Below, piece after piece: positions 54,652 to 64,000 of a stretch of DNA of 64,000 nt. The notes beneath the pieces are model-generated. The model searched no databases. It was not told the origin of the DNA and saw only the letters and a list, made by a program, of their open reading frames with translations. Position 1 is the stretch's first letter. Each line of letters starts with the position of its first letter. The stretch is taken from the NCBI RefSeq assembly GCF_003290185.1, contig NZ_QNFY01000006.1:124001-188000 (forward strand), given 5' to 3'. Both the position numbers and the translations under genes were made by a program. Source of the DNA: Chryseobacterium lathyri (GTDB lineage Bacteria; Bacteroidota; Bacteroidia; Flavobacteriales; Weeksellaceae).

Positions 54652-56295
54652 TTAAAAACCGGTCTTTATATAATTTAAAGCTCTTTCCAGAACTTCATCT
54701 TTTCCTTCCTTTATGCCTGTTATAGTGGGCTTTATGACAATATCGGGGATAATTCCTATCCTTTGGGTTTCCCTTCCGTCAGGATAATATGCTCCCAGTC
54801 CTGTAAAACAGGTATCCAGATCCGCAATTTTAAATCTGATCACATCCCCGTTGGCTCCCGAAGTATTACTCCCGATTACCTTAGCTTTTGGGTGCTGCTT
54901 AAACATCATAGCAGTGGTTTCTGCCTGGCTCTGTGTATTCTCATTCACTAAGACCACAACATTTCCTTTGTAGTAATCCGGATTCTTTCTGCCGATGCTG
55001 CTTTTTGCGCTATAAAATTTACTTAAATATTCCGTCTCAGGGAAATTAAATTGATAATAAATTGATTTTTCCGGAAGAATCAGCTTGCTTAAAGGAAAAA
55101 TGGTCTGTTTAGGATAATTTCTGAGATCAAAAATGATGGATGTTGTTGTTTTTAAATCCCTATACATATCGTTCAGGTCACTTTTTTCAATACTACCCAT
55201 ATTGACATAGCCTGTTTTCTTACTTTCATCCAGAAATTTCCACTTCGGCTGAACAGTTGGTGTTTCCCTGACAATATCTTTAAGAAGATAGGTTTTGGCA
55301 GTAACAGCAAGGTTTTGTCCGTTGCGCTCTATTTTTAAGGCAATAGAATCATTATTACTGAAAAGAAAAAGATGTTTCACTTTTGAAATCTTCCCCCAGG
55401 AATTGGAAGCCGGAATATATTTTCCAAAACTGTTGACCATCTGAGGAATTGTCCGCCCATTGACGTCGTAAATGACATCTCCGGCTTTCAAAAATGTTTC
55501 TTCGTTCAATTTATTTTTAATGATCTTCGTTACCATCAGTTTTCCTTCTGCATAAATATATTCCACAGGAACTTTTCGTCTCCCATATTGATGGGCATTG
55601 AAGGTAGGTGAATAAAGAAAAGCATGCGAGTCATCAATTTTTGCCACCAGTTCCGCAAGAGCCAAATGATAGCTTTCATCATTATTAATATTGAGGAACT
55701 TTGGGATCATTTCCGTTAAGACATCATTCCAGTTCTGATCTGTTTGATACTTGTATGGGAAAAAGTATTCTACCAGATTCCAGTATCTGAACAGTTCCAG
55801 AAGACCGATTTCTTTTGAAGTGAATTGTGAACCGTATGAATTTTCATTCTTAAAGTAAACCTTTTTTCCACCTTTTCCGAAATAATGACTGCTGCCTGAA
55901 TTTCTGTTCTTTTGAATAAAAAGCAACTTTTGACTTACCTCTTGAGTGAATATTTCTTCATTTCCAATCCAATTCAGATCAAAATTTCTTAAAAAATAGA
56001 CCTTTTTTTTATCTTCTTTCGAGCATTTTTTACATTCCTCCACTTTTCCAAGACTGCTGATCCATTTGGAATATAATTCGTTCAACTGATTTTTATCCTG
56101 GATATGCTCAAGCTGTTCAATTTTTTGAAAAAGCTGCTGATCCCAATCAAATTCCCCTTTTGCAACACGGGGATGATAGTATTTTAAAAATCCCCAGACT
56201 TTACAGAGTGATTCTAATTTTTGAGTTTCAGATAATGACTGCGCAGAAAAATGTAAGCTGAAAAAAAATAAGATGAAAAGAGAAATTTTTCTCAT
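54652..56295 (-). CDS. S41-family peptidase with signal peptide
   Basis: This 547-residue protein has an N-terminal signal (MRKISLFILFFFSLHFSAQ), a helical N-terminal region (ESLCKVWGFLKYYHPRV), a PDZ-like segment (about 270-300: NEETFLKAGDVIYDVNGRTI) and a C-terminal tail-specific-protease core with the probable nucleophile S456 in NENTQSQAETTAMMF. The S41 lysine/tetrad partner cannot be placed with certainty. The KKCSKEDKK cysteine pair near residue 90 could form a metal or disulfide site. Such peptidases act in the periplasm or at the outer membrane; substrate unknown. Confidence 0.85.
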   Translation of the reverse strand: MRKISLFILFFFSLHFSAQSLSETQKLESLCKVWGFLKYYHPRVAKGEFDWDQQLFQKIEQLEHIQDKNQLNELYSKWISSLGKVEECKKCSKEDKKKVYFLRNFDLNWIGNEEIFTQEVSQKLLFIQKNRNSGSSHYFGKGGKKVYFKNENSYGSQFTSKEIGLLELFRYWNLVEYFFPYKYQTDQNWNDVLTEMIPKFLNINNDESYHLALAELVAKIDDSHAFLYSPTFNAHQYGRRKVPVEYIYAEGKLMVTKIIKNKLNEETFLKAGDVIYDVNGRTIPQMVNSFGKYIPASNSWGKISKVKHLFLFSNNDSIALKIERNGQNLAVTAKTYLLKDIVRETPTVQPKWKFLDESKKTGYVNMGSIEKSDLNDMYRDLKTTTSIIFDLRNYPKQTIFPLSKLILPEKSIYYQFNFPETEYLSKFYSAKSSIGRKNPDYYKGNVVVLVNENTQSQAETTAMMFKQHPKAKVIGSNTSGANGDVIRFKIADLDTCFTGLGAYYPDGRETQRIGIIPDIVIKPTITGIKEGKDEVLERALNYIKTGF

Positions 56296-56320
56296 TAAAA
56301 TGAAGCATTATTTATGCTAT

Positions 56321-56328
56321 CAAAGATA
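56321..56328 (-). promoter_or_regulatory. -7 box of the S41 peptidase gene
   Basis: CAAAGATA reads TATCTTTG on the minus strand, a perfect -7 box, predicting a leader of about 19 bases. No -33 TTG is in register. Confidence 0.6.
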
Positions 56329-56356
56329 TATGTTTAAAACAGAATATGGCGAAAAA

Positions 56357-56389
56357 CATCTGTGTAAATTTGTGTAATCTGTGGTTAAA
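56357..56389. repeat. Short CTGTGTAAAT/CTGTGG repeat-like sequence
   Basis: ATCTGTGTAAATTTGTGTAATCTGTGGTTAA is internally repetitive (two ATCTGTG units). Similar words are, from memory, common as dispersed intergenic repeats in Bacteroidota. It lies in the 255-bp gap between the S41 and HD genes, which holds no credible gene. Confidence 0.4.
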
Positions 56390-56521
56390 AATAAAAACAC
56401 AACTCACATACATATCTTCACAAGTATCACAAATAATTACTTCATGGGCCATGCAGATAATATGTTTTCTCAAGTTTGAATTCTTTAATAGCAATTTATC
56501 ATGCTTAAAATTTAAAATCCC

Positions 56522-56529
56522 TAACTTTG
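56522..56529 (+). promoter_or_regulatory. -7 box of the HD phosphohydrolase gene
   Basis: TAACTTTG is a clean -7 box with a predicted leader of about 15 bases to ATG 56551, which argues against the TTG at 56527 that lies inside it. Confidence 0.6.
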
Positions 56530-56550
56530 TTTGCTAATACCAAAGTTTCA

Positions 56551-57777
56551 ATGCAGAATAAGCTAAAGATCATTAACGACCCCGTTCATGGTTTCATCAG
56601 AATCCCACACGAAATTTTATTTGACGTTATAGAGCATCCTTATTTCCAGAGACTGCGCAGAATCGGACAGACCGGACTTCTGAATCTGATCTTTCCGGGA
56701 GCCACCCATACAAGATTCCATCACGCTTTGGGAGCGATGCATTTGATGTTTACGGCATTAGAAACCTTACGCCAGAAAGGAGTTAAAATTACTGAAGAGG
56801 AAGAAAAAGGAGCCATGCTTGCCATCCTGATGCATGATATTGGTCATGGGCCTTTCTCTCATGCATTGGAAAACATGCTGATGGACGACTGGCATCACGA
56901 GAAACTTTCACTGCTGTTAATGAATAAGTTGAATGAGGAATTTGACGGACAGCTTTCTATAGCTATTGAAATGTTTCAGGGAAAATATCATAAAAAGTTT
57001 TTTAACCAACTTATTTCCTCCCAGCTTGATGTCGACAGGCTTGATTATCTGAACAGGGACAGCTTTTTCACAGGCGTTTCTGAAGGAAACATCAATACCC
57101 AAAGAATCATTTCTATGATGAATGTCTGCAGCGAGGGCGAGTTAGTTATTGATGCCAAAGGAGTCTATTCCATTGAAAACTTTCTGACAGCCAGAATGTT
57201 TATGTATTGGCAGGTATACTATCATAAAACATCTGCATTGGCAGAGTTTCTTTTAGTTAAGATCCTGGAAAGAGCAAAATATCTGATTTCCGAAGGGATG
57301 GATCTGCCTGCCGGGGAAAACCTGAAATATTTTCTGAATCGTGGAAAAAGTTCTGCTACCGATGAAGATATTTATAGATTTACGCAACTTGATGACAATG
57401 ATATAATTCATGCGATGAAATCCTGGCAGGATTCAGAAGACTTTATTCTTTCCTATTGGTGCAGATGTGTGATCCAGCGAAACCTTCCGAAAACGGTTAT
57501 CTCAACACGTCCTTTCAAACGAAAATTTATTGAGGAAAAAATAAAAAACACCAATGAATTTTTCGGAATCAATAATGGAAAAGAGCTTGTACACGAGATT
57601 AAAAGAAAATTACTGCCTTATGACACCAAAAAACAGCCAATTTATTTACTCCAGAAAAACGGTAAAAAGATTAGGTTAGAAGAGTCACAGGACCAGTTAT
57701 TGTCTGGGCTTATGGTACACAAGACTGCCCGGTATATTCTTACCTTTCCAAGAGATATTTCCCACATAATATCTTAA
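56551..57777 (+). CDS. HD-domain phosphohydrolase, SAMHD1/dGTPase-like
   Basis: This 408-residue cytoplasmic protein starts MQNKLKIINDPVHGFIRIP. THTRFHHALGAMHLM carries the first metal His (about H56-H57), H95-D96 in ILMHDIGHGPFSHALE is the HD pair, and SQLDVDRLDYLNRDSFFTGV has the last Asp. This order is that of the YpgA/SAMHD1 family of deoxynucleotide triphosphohydrolases, though nucleotide preference is not known. It lies just before lpxD on the same strand; the gap contains the lpxD promoter. Confidence 0.88.
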   Translation: MQNKLKIINDPVHGFIRIPHEILFDVIEHPYFQRLRRIGQTGLLNLIFPGATHTRFHHALGAMHLMFTALETLRQKGVKITEEEEKGAMLAILMHDIGHGPFSHALENMLMDDWHHEKLSLLLMNKLNEEFDGQLSIAIEMFQGKYHKKFFNQLISSQLDVDRLDYLNRDSFFTGVSEGNINTQRIISMMNVCSEGELVIDAKGVYSIENFLTARMFMYWQVYYHKTSALAEFLLVKILERAKYLISEGMDLPAGENLKYFLNRGKSSATDEDIYRFTQLDDNDIIHAMKSWQDSEDFILSYWCRCVIQRNLPKTVISTRPFKRKFIEEKIKNTNEFFGINNGKELVHEIKRKLLPYDTKKQPIYLLQKNGKKIRLEESQDQLLSGLMVHKTARYILTFPRDISHIIS

Positions 57778-57814
57778 ATAATCTTAAAATTCACGTTCCT
57801 AAAATCAAAAAATG

Positions 57815-57843
57815 TTTGCGAATTACAGAATTTCTTATCTTTG
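57815..57843 (+). promoter_or_regulatory. lpxD promoter
   Basis: TTTG (57815-57818), 17 bases, then TATCTTTG (57836-57843) gives both elements of a Bacteroidota promoter. Counting from the -7 box, transcription would start at or next to the lpxD ATG at 57850. Confidence 0.7.
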
Positions 57844-57849
57844 CAGAAT

Positions 57850-58881
57850 ATGGAATTTACAGCTTCGCAAATTGCAAGTTTTATTGACGGACAAATAATA
57901 GGCGACGAAAGTACGGTTATTACAGGGGTTTCACCAATTGAGAATGGTGAATCAGGACATCTTTCTTTTATAGCACAGGATCGATTTTCACATTTTTTAA
58001 ATACCTCAAAATGCTCCGTTATTATTGTTTCGGAAAAACTTATAGATAAAGTTGATTATAATCCTACCTTAATTGTTGTAAAGGATGCCTACCTTTCTTT
58101 CCAGGTTTTAATGAATCTGTACCAGGAAATGCAGGGAAGAAAAGAGGGAATCGAAACCGGTTCTTCTATTCATGAGACTGCAGTAATTGGAGAAAAGGCC
58201 TATATCGGAGCATTTACTTATGTTTCGGAGAAAGCTAAGATTGGAGAAGGTTCTCAGATCTATCCGCAGGTCTATATTGGGAAAGGAGTTAAGATTGGTA
58301 AAAACTGTAAAATCGACAGCGGCGCCAGAATCTATGACTACTGTATTATCGGAGACAATTGTGTGATCCATTCCAATACGGTTGTAGGTGGCGACGGATT
58401 CGGCTTTCAGCCTACTGCAGAAGGATTCAAAAAAATTCCTCAGCTAGGAAACGTGATTATCGAAGACGATGTAGAGATCGGTTCAAACTGCAGCATCGAC
58501 AGAGCTACAATAGGGTCTACCATTATCGGAAAAGGAACAAAGATCGATAACCTGATCCAGATCGCACATAATGTGAAGATCGGGCAGAATAACGTTATTG
58601 CGGCACAGGCCGGAATTGCAGGATCTACTACAATTGGAGACTGGAATCAGATCGGTGGACAGGTAGGAGTGGTTGGCCATATTAAAATTGGGAACCAGGT
58701 GAAAATTCAGGCTCAGAGTGGTGTGAATTCCAGTGTTAATGATAAAGAAACATTGTATGGGTCCCCGGCGATAAGCTACAATGACTATCTTAGAAATTAT
58801 GTCCATTTCAGAAATTTCACTGAAATTGTAAAGAGAATAAATAATCTTGAGGATATCTCAAAAGATAAAACTAATGAGTGA
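57850..58881 (+). CDS. lpxD: UDP-3-O-(acyl)glucosamine N-acyltransferase LpxD
   Basis: This 343-residue enzyme does the third step of lipid A synthesis. It has the LpxD N-terminal uridine-binding domain ([18 protein letters not shown] start), a long left-handed beta-helix of hexapeptide repeats (about 105-290) and the catalytic H240 in LIQIAHNV, close to H239 of E. coli. A C-terminal helix ends the protein. ATG 57850 is chosen over a TTG at 57841 that lies in the -7 box. The stop overlaps the lpxC-fabZ start by 8 bases. Confidence 0.94.
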   Translation: MEFTASQIASFIDGQIIGDESTVITGVSPIENGESGHLSFIAQDRFSHFLNTSKCSVIIVSEKLIDKVDYNPTLIVVKDAYLSFQVLMNLYQEMQGRKEGIETGSSIHETAVIGEKAYIGAFTYVSEKAKIGEGSQIYPQVYIGKGVKIGKNCKIDSGARIYDYCIIGDNCVIHSNTVVGGDGFGFQPTAEGFKKIPQLGNVIIEDDVEIGSNCSIDRATIGSTIIGKGTKIDNLIQIAHNVKIGQNNVIAAQAGIAGSTTIGDWNQIGGQVGVVGHIKIGNQVKIQAQSGVNSSVNDKETLYGSPAISYNDYLRNYVHFRNFTEIVKRINNLEDISKDKTNE

Positions 58882-60271
58882 TATGCAAAAAACACTCCAG
58901 AAAGAAGTAACACTTTCTGGAATTGGCCTTCATACAGGTAAAGAAGTAAAACTTACCATTAAACCAGCTAAAGAAAATACAGGTTTTGTGTTCGTAAGAA
59001 CAGATCTGGAGGGACATCCTCAGGTAGAAGCTGATGTTAATTATGTAGTAGCGACAGAAAGAGGAACAACATTAGAGAAATTAGGTGTGAAAATTACTAC
59101 TTGTGAGCACCTTTTGGCTGCATTAGTAGGGTGTGATATTGATAATGCCATTCTTGAAATGGATGCCTCCGAGCCGCCAATTTTAGATGGATCTTCCAAA
59201 TTCTTTGTAGAAGCTATTGAAAGTGTAGGAATTGCAGAACAGGGTATTGCCAGAGAATACCTGGTCATCAAAGAAGTGCTGAGCTATGCAGACCCTGCAT
59301 CGGGATCAGAAATTACCATTATTCCTTCGGATACCTATGAAGTGACTACTATGGTAGATTTTGGAACTAAAGTTTTGGGAACTCAAAATGCTACCCTTAA
59401 AAATATTTCAGAATTTAAAGACGAGATCTCTTCTGCAAGAACATTCAGCTTTTTGCATGAATTGGAAATGCTTTTAGATCACGGTTTGATCAGAGGTGGA
59501 GATATCTCAAACGCTATTGTATATGTGGATAAAGATCTTACACCTGACACCACAGAAAAATTGAAAAAAGCATTCGGAAAAGATAACGTTTCTATCAGAC
59601 CGAATGGTATTCTTGATAATCTTACGTTAAACTATCCCAACGAAGCTGCAAGACACAAATTACTCGATGTAATTGGCGATTTGGCATTGGCTGGTGTAAA
59701 AATAAAAGGTAAAGTAATTGCGAACAAACCGGGACACTATGTGAACACCCAGTTTGCGAAAAAACTGAACCGACAGTGGAAATTGCAAAAGAAAAAAAAT
59801 GTTCCGGATTTTGATTTAACCAAAGAGCCGGTTTTTGATATCAACGGAATTATGCGTCTTATGCCGCACAGACCACCGTTCTTATTGATCGATAAAATTC
59901 TTGAACTTTCAGATTCCCACGTAGTAGGCCTGAAAAATGTTACCATGAATGAGCCTTTCTTTGTAGGACATTTCCCCAAAGAGCCTGTAATGCCAGGAGT
60001 ATTACAAGTGGAAGCTTTGGCACAGACAGGAGGTATCCTTGTATTGGCCAGCGTTCCGGATCCTGAAAATTACTCCACTTATTTTATTAAAATAGATAAA
60101 GTAAAATTCAAGAGAAAAGTAGTTCCCGGAGATACAATGATTTTCAAAATTGAACTGATAGAGCCTATCAGAAGAGGAATTGTACATATGCAGGGATACG
60201 GATATGTGGGAGACACAGTGGCTGTAGAAGCAGAGTTAATGGCTCAAGTTGCAAAAAATAAAGTTGATTAA
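58874..60271 (+). CDS. lpxC: Bifunctional LpxC deacetylase / FabZ dehydratase
   Basis: This 465-residue fusion joins UDP-3-O-acyl-GlcNAc deacetylase (about 1-305) to beta-hydroxyacyl-ACP dehydratase (about 320-465). LpxC zinc ligands are H79 in TTCEHLL and H261/D265 in AARHKLLD. FabZ has MPHRPPFLL (330-338) and the catalytic H366 in [12 protein letters not shown] with E380. The fusion is characteristic of Bacteroidota and couples lipid A and fatty acid synthesis. ATG 58874 overlaps the lpxD end; ATG 58883 is a possible alternative. lpxA follows directly. Confidence 0.95.
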   Translation: MSDMQKTLQKEVTLSGIGLHTGKEVKLTIKPAKENTGFVFVRTDLEGHPQVEADVNYVVATERGTTLEKLGVKITTCEHLLAALVGCDIDNAILEMDASEPPILDGSSKFFVEAIESVGIAEQGIAREYLVIKEVLSYADPASGSEITIIPSDTYEVTTMVDFGTKVLGTQNATLKNISEFKDEISSARTFSFLHELEMLLDHGLIRGGDISNAIVYVDKDLTPDTTEKLKKAFGKDNVSIRPNGILDNLTLNYPNEAARHKLLDVIGDLALAGVKIKGKVIANKPGHYVNTQFAKKLNRQWKLQKKKNVPDFDLTKEPVFDINGIMRLMPHRPPFLLIDKILELSDSHVVGLKNVTMNEPFFVGHFPKEPVMPGVLQVEALAQTGGILVLASVPDPENYSTYFIKIDKVKFKRKVVPGDTMIFKIELIEPIRRGIVHMQGYGYVGDTVAVEAELMAQVAKNKVD

Positions 60272-61066
60272 ATGATTCATCAATTAGCCGCCGTAGATAA
60301 ACGTGCAAAAATCAGCAAAAACGTTATTGTAGAACCGTTTACTACAATTGCAGGGGACGTGGAGATCGGAGAAGGAACTTGGATTGGTCCTAATGTTACC
60401 ATCATGGATGGAGCCAGAATAGGTAAAAACTGCAGAATTTTTCCGGGAACGGTAATTTCTGCAATTCCTCAGGATTTAAAGTTTGATGGTGAAGATACCC
60501 AGGTAATTATCGGTGATGAAACAACAATCAGAGAATGCGTTACCGTAAACAGGGGAACAAAAGCTCTCGGATTTACTAAAATCGGTAAAAACTGCCTTAT
60601 CATGGCAACTTCTCATATTGCACATGATTGTGTGATCGGAGATCATGTTATCATTGTAAACGGTTGCGGTATTGCAGGACATGTAGAAATTGGAGACTAT
60701 ACTGTAATGGGAGGTCTTAGTGCTGTGCATCAGTTCGGTAAAATCGGGAAACATGTAATGATTTCCGGAGGAACTCTGGTAAGAAAAGATATTCCGCCCT
60801 ATGTAAAAGTAGCAAGAGAGCCTATGTCTTATGCAGGAATCAACTCGGTTGGTTTGAGAAGAAGAGGGTTTACTAATGAGAAAATTTTTGAGATCCAAAA
60901 GATCTACAGAACAATTTTCCAAATGAAAATGAACGTTTCTCAGGCTGTAACTTACATTGAAAAAGAAATGCTTCCAACTGCTGAAAGAGATGAAATCCTT
61001 CAGTTTATCCAAAACTCACCAAGAGGTATTGTAAAAGGATACGGAACAACCAAGGAAAGTAATTAA
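60272..61066 (+). CDS. lpxA: UDP-N-acetylglucosamine O-acyltransferase LpxA
   Basis: This 264-residue trimeric beta-helix enzyme does the first step of lipid A synthesis. The HIAHD motif holds the catalytic base (H118, like H125 of E. coli), and AIPQDLKFDGEDTQVIIGD and NSVGLRRRGF are family marks. The C-terminal helical domain is complete. It starts at the base after the lpxC-fabZ stop. Confidence 0.95.
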   Translation: MIHQLAAVDKRAKISKNVIVEPFTTIAGDVEIGEGTWIGPNVTIMDGARIGKNCRIFPGTVISAIPQDLKFDGEDTQVIIGDETTIRECVTVNRGTKALGFTKIGKNCLIMATSHIAHDCVIGDHVIIVNGCGIAGHVEIGDYTVMGGLSAVHQFGKIGKHVMISGGTLVRKDIPPYVKVAREPMSYAGINSVGLRRRGFTNEKIFEIQKIYRTIFQMKMNVSQAVTYIEKEMLPTAERDEILQFIQNSPRGIVKGYGTTKESN

Positions 61067-61112
61067 TACTTTACCTGAAGTAAAAAACTAAAATAAAAGA
61101 TAACATAAATTA

Positions 61113-61676
61113 ATGGCAACAAGCAACGATATCAGAAAAGGACTTTGCATTGAGTACAGTAACGATATTTTTAAAGTAATAGAATTTCTTCACGTAAAAC
61201 CGGGGAAAGGACCTGCTTTCGTAAGAACAAAATTAAAGTCAGTAACTAACGGGAAAGTGATTGATAATACTTTCTCTGCAGGACATAAAATTGACGAAGT
61301 AAAAGTAATCACCAGAAAGTTCCAGTATCTCTATGATGATGAGAACGGATTCCACTTTATGAATAATGATGATTTCTCTCAATTATATTTGAACAAAGAA
61401 ATGATTGAAAATTCACAGTTCATGAAAGCAGGAGAAGAAGTAACGATCATTCTGAAAGAAGCTGACGAAACGCCGCTTTCTGCTGAACTTCCTCAGTCTG
61501 TTTACCTGGAAGTTGTTGAAGCTGATCCGGGAGTAAAAGGAAATACAGCTACCAATGCTCTTAAGAACGCAATCGTTGAAACCGGAGCCAGAGTGATGGT
61601 TCCTCTATTCATCGAGCCGGGAGACAAAATTAAAGTAAGCACAGAAGACGGCAGCTACTTAGAAAGAGTAAAATAA
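61113..61676 (+). CDS. efp: Translation elongation factor P
   Basis: This 187-residue three-domain protein relieves ribosomes stalled at proline runs. K32 in [15 protein letters not shown] is the lysine of the loop that reaches the peptidyl centre and is often modified. The S1-like end [18 protein letters not shown] is standard. It lies inside the lipid A gene cluster. Confidence 0.96.
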   Translation: MATSNDIRKGLCIEYSNDIFKVIEFLHVKPGKGPAFVRTKLKSVTNGKVIDNTFSAGHKIDEVKVITRKFQYLYDDENGFHFMNNDDFSQLYLNKEMIENSQFMKAGEEVTIILKEADETPLSAELPQSVYLEVVEADPGVKGNTATNALKNAIVETGARVMVPLFIEPGDKIKVSTEDGSYLERVK

Positions 61677-61692
61677 TAATAAAATTTACATC

Positions 61693-61726
61693 AATTCGGT
61701 TTGCATCAGCAGTCCGAATTTTGTTT
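61693..61726 (+). terminator. Probable terminator after efp
   Basis: AATTCGG (61693-61699) pairs with CCGAATT (61714-61720), with an inner TGC/GCA pair, followed by TTGTTTTT. The stem is interrupted, so confidence is moderate. Confidence 0.6.
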
Positions 61727-61746
61727 TTATAAGAAAACCAATTGTT

Positions 61747-62649
61747 ATGAGATTCCATTCTCCACAAAAGCTCAAAACTATTGCCGATTTAATAGGCTCA
61801 GAATTTGTTGGCCCTGAAGACTTTGAAGTCTTGGGAACCAATGAGATTCATATGGTTAAGCCGGGTGACATTGTTTTTGTCAACCACCCGAAATATTATG
61901 ATAAAGCATTAAATTCTGCAGCGACGATTATTCTGATCGACAAAAAGGTAGAATGTCCGGAAGGAAAAGCACTTCTGGTTTCTGATGATCCTTTCAGAGA
62001 TTTTAATAAGATCAATACCCACTTTACAAGAATATATAATTTCACTGAGGAACTTCACGACGTAGAAATCGGTGAGGGAACAAAGATCCATCGTACGGCT
62101 GTTATCGGAAATAATGTTGTGATCGGAAAAAATACTTTAATTTTTCCAAACGTTGTTATTGGAGACAGAACGGTAATTGGTGATAATGTTGTCATTCAGT
62201 CAAACACGGTTTTAGGAGGTGATGCATTTTATTACAGAAAGCTGAATGGAAATTTTGACCGTCTTATTTCGGTTGGAAATGTAGTCATCGAAAACAATGT
62301 AGAAATTGGAAATGGTTGTACGATAGACAGAGGTGTTACGGATTCTACCGTAATCGGGGAGGGTTCTGTTTTAGATAACCAGATTCAGATAGGACACGAC
62401 ACCGTTATCGGAAAAAAATGTCTCATTGCATCACAGGTGGGAATTGCAGGCTGTTGTGTCATAGGAGATGAAGTAACACTTTGGGGACAGGTAGGCATCG
62501 CTTCCGGAAATAAAATTGAAAGCGGATCTGTCATTCTTGGTAAAACAGGAGTCAACAGAGATCTTAAAAAAGGAACCTATATTGGGATGTTTGCAGAAGA
62601 TTTCAAAGGCTATTTGAAAAAAGAAGTAAAGCTGAGAAATCTCAAATAA
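61747..62649 (+). CDS. LpxD-like N-acyltransferase, second copy
   Basis: This 300-residue beta-helix protein has an N-terminal domain like LpxD ([35 protein letters not shown]), hexapeptide repeats from about 105, and H217 in [10 protein letters not shown] at the catalytic place. It differs widely from the lpxD product at 57850 and lacks its C-terminal extension. It may acylate another UDP-sugar or be a second LpxD; Bacteroidota often carry such a copy near efp. Substrate unknown. Confidence 0.8.
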   Translation: MRFHSPQKLKTIADLIGSEFVGPEDFEVLGTNEIHMVKPGDIVFVNHPKYYDKALNSAATIILIDKKVECPEGKALLVSDDPFRDFNKINTHFTRIYNFTEELHDVEIGEGTKIHRTAVIGNNVVIGKNTLIFPNVVIGDRTVIGDNVVIQSNTVLGGDAFYYRKLNGNFDRLISVGNVVIENNVEIGNGCTIDRGVTDSTVIGEGSVLDNQIQIGHDTVIGKKCLIASQVGIAGCCVIGDEVTLWGQVGIASGNKIESGSVILGKTGVNRDLKKGTYIGMFAEDFKGYLKKEVKLRNLK

Positions 62650-62663
62650 ACTATTCACTTGGT

Positions 62664-62697
62664 TTTGTCTAAAATCAAAGAAAAATAAGTAAATTTG
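62664..62697 (+). promoter_or_regulatory. sucD promoter
   Basis: TTTG (62664-62667), 22 bases, then TAAATTTG (62690-62697). Predicted leader about 37 bases to ATG 62741. Confidence 0.6.
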
Positions 62698-62740
62698 TGA
62701 GCATTAATAAAATATTTAAATAAATTAAAACATCAATAAA

Positions 62741-63613
62741 ATGTCAATTTTAGTAAACAAAGATTCTAAAGTAATTGTACAAGGATTTACAGGGAACGAA
62801 GGTACTTTCCATGCGGGCCAGATGATTGAATACGGAACCAATGTAGTGGGAGGAGTTACTCCGGGAAAAGGAGGATCTGAGCATTTAGGAAAGCCTGTAT
62901 TCAATACAGTAGCTGATGCCGTTCAAAAAGCTGGAGCCAATGTAAGTATCATTTTCGTACCACCTGCATTCGCTGCTGATGCGATCATGGAGGCTGCTGA
63001 GGCAGGTATCAAAGTTATCGTATGTATTACTGAAGGTATTCCTGTAGCGGATATGGTGAAAGTAAAATCTTACATCGCTGACAGAGACTGCAGATTAATC
63101 GGTCCAAACTGTCCGGGAATCATTACTTCTGAAGAAGCTAAAATTGGTATTATGCCAGGATTCGTTTTCAAAAAAGGTAAAGTAGGTATCGTTTCAAAAT
63201 CAGGTACTCTTACTTACGAAGCTGCTGATCAGGTTGTAAAAGCTGGTTACGGTGTTTCTACAGCAATCGGTATTGGTGGTGACCCAATCATTGGTACTAC
63301 TACAAGAGAAGCTTTGGAACTATTCATTAATGACCCTGAAACTGAAGCGGTAGTAATGATCGGTGAGATTGGTGGTGGATTGGAAGCTGAAGCTGCAAGA
63401 TGGTATAAAGCCAGCGGATCTACTAAGCCGGTTGTAGGATTTATTGCCGGACAGACCGCTCCTAAAGGAAGAACTATGGGACATGCTGGTGCTATTGTAG
63501 GTGGTGATGAAGATACTGCTCAGGCAAAAATGCAGATTATGAGAGAAAACGGAATCAACGTTGTAGATTCTCCTGCAGATATCGGTGTTACAGTTGCTAA
63601 AGTTCTAGGATAA
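62741..63613 (+). CDS. sucD: Succinyl-CoA synthetase alpha subunit
   Basis: This 290-residue subunit of the TCA-cycle enzyme has the CoA-binding Rossmann part ([16 protein letters not shown]), the GPNCPGII segment and the phosphorylated histidine H248 in [11 protein letters not shown]. It acts with SucC, whose gene is not in the window. Length is typical. Confidence 0.97.
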   Translation: MSILVNKDSKVIVQGFTGNEGTFHAGQMIEYGTNVVGGVTPGKGGSEHLGKPVFNTVADAVQKAGANVSIIFVPPAFAADAIMEAAEAGIKVIVCITEGIPVADMVKVKSYIADRDCRLIGPNCPGIITSEEAKIGIMPGFVFKKGKVGIVSKSGTLTYEAADQVVKAGYGVSTAIGIGGDPIIGTTTREALELFINDPETEAVVMIGEIGGGLEAEAARWYKASGSTKPVVGFIAGQTAPKGRTMGHAGAIVGGDEDTAQAKMQIMRENGINVVDSPADIGVTVAKVLG

Positions 63614-63633
63614 GACATACAAAAACAAAACAT

Positions 63634-64000
63634 ATGAAAAAACTTTTATTAACCTCAGCATTGGCCCTTTCAACTCTGTCGTTTGCCCAAATTGATTTTG
63701 CAAATACAAGATTTGGTGTCACGGCAGGAGGTAATTACTCCAGAGTAAGAAATGCCCATAACCCTTCTGGTCCAAGATTCGCATTCCAGGGTGGAGCTTT
63801 AGCTCTTATCCCCGTAGGAAAAGCTAACCAGTTCTTTATACAGCCCGAAGTCGTGTATTACGGTGCAGGAGAAACCGGAAAAGATAAAGATGCTAAAGGA
63901 AAAGATGGTTATGATGCAGTATATGGTAACAATTATCTGAGCGTACCTATCTATTTTAAAGGATATTTTTCTGAAGCAGAATCAGAATTCTTTGGAATGA
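63634..64000 (+). CDS. Outer-membrane beta-barrel protein, PorT-like family (partial)
   Basis: The reading frame starts at ATG 63634 and is cut by the window edge after about 122 codons. The signal peptide (MKKLLLTSALALSTLSFAQ) is followed by RFGVTAGGNYSRVR, then LIPVGKANQFFIQPEVVYY and NNYLSVPIYFKGYFS, the alternating strands of Bacteroidota porin-family (PorT/OMP beta-barrel) proteins. It follows sucD by 20 bases. Role unknown; the 3' part is missing. Confidence 0.8.
   Translation, partial: MKKLLLTSALALSTLSFAQIDFANTRFGVTAGGNYSRVRNAHNPSGPRFAFQGGALALIPVGKANQFFIQPEVVYYGAGETGKDKDAKGKDGYDAVYGNNYLSVPIYFKGYFSEAESEFFGM

Noticed and set aside
56346..56537. 63-codon plus-strand frame between the S41 and HD genes
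   Set aside because: It runs through a repeat-like sequence and into a promoter box, and its translation shows no protein-like pattern or conserved motif.
60476..61012. 178-codon open frame opposite lpxA
   Set aside because: Antisense to a conserved housekeeping gene; composition is that of a shadow frame.

Overview
The window looks like chromosome from a Gram-negative flavobacterium, most likely Chryseobacterium or a close relative (Weeksellaceae). The DNA is A+T-rich and almost no gene has a Shine-Dalgarno sequence. Bacteroidota-type -7 boxes (TAnnTTTG) stand before many genes. The protein content fits: a PorX regulator of type IX secretion, a fused LpxC-FabZ, a ribonucleotide reductase large chain without an ATP-cone, a B1 metallo-beta-lactamase and ACR3-type arsenic resistance. 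This assignment is inference; no rRNA or tRNA gene was seen.

Layout. 1-2855: two secreted surface-type proteins on the minus strand and a long gene-free stretch. 2856-6512: minus-strand operon nrdB, DUF4145, small ABM-fold protein, nrdA. 6939-12130: MacAB-like efflux set (ATPase, two permeases, adaptor), interrupted by a free-standing 23S-IVS-type four-helix protein between imperfect inverted repeats. 12265-14613: a GT39-type membrane glycosyltransferase and a lipoprotein-type B1 metallo-beta-lactamase. 14722-18361: an arsenic resistance region (CPYC flavoprotein, ArsR, DUF6428, thioredoxin-type arsenate reductase, ACR3 pump) with three related ArsR-like operators. 18493-20283: glyA and recX.

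20292-47616 is one long plus-strand surface-polysaccharide locus of the Wzx/Wzy type. It holds export and chain-length proteins (Wza, Wzc), flippase, polymerase, an initiating sugar-phosphate transferase and four further glycosyltransferases. Sugar-nucleotide genes predict UDP-GalNAcA (epimerase plus dehydrogenase, with an O-acyltransferase between them), UDP-L-FucNAc (CapE, CapF, WecB-like) and a 6-deoxy-HexNAc starter (WbpM-like plus a late reductase). A WbpG-HisH-HisF cassette points to an acetamidino sugar. The middle of the locus is visibly more A+T-rich than its two ends, as expected of an exchangeable repeat-unit module. A strong terminator closes it at 47628-47660.

47711-64000 is mostly housekeeping: rimO, two small secreted proteins, an RlpA-like protein, exodeoxyribonuclease III, a YciI protein, porX, an S41 peptidase and an HD phosphohydrolase. 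A lipid A cluster follows (lpxD, lpxC-fabZ, lpxA, efp, a second lpxD-like gene), then sucD and the start of an outer-membrane beta-barrel gene cut by the window edge. I found no clearly new defence or mobile system. The points most worth following are the IVS-type element in the efflux operon, the three-site ArsR regulon with its flavoprotein, the DUF4145 gene inside the nrd operon and the acetamidino cassette beside the L-FucNAc genes.
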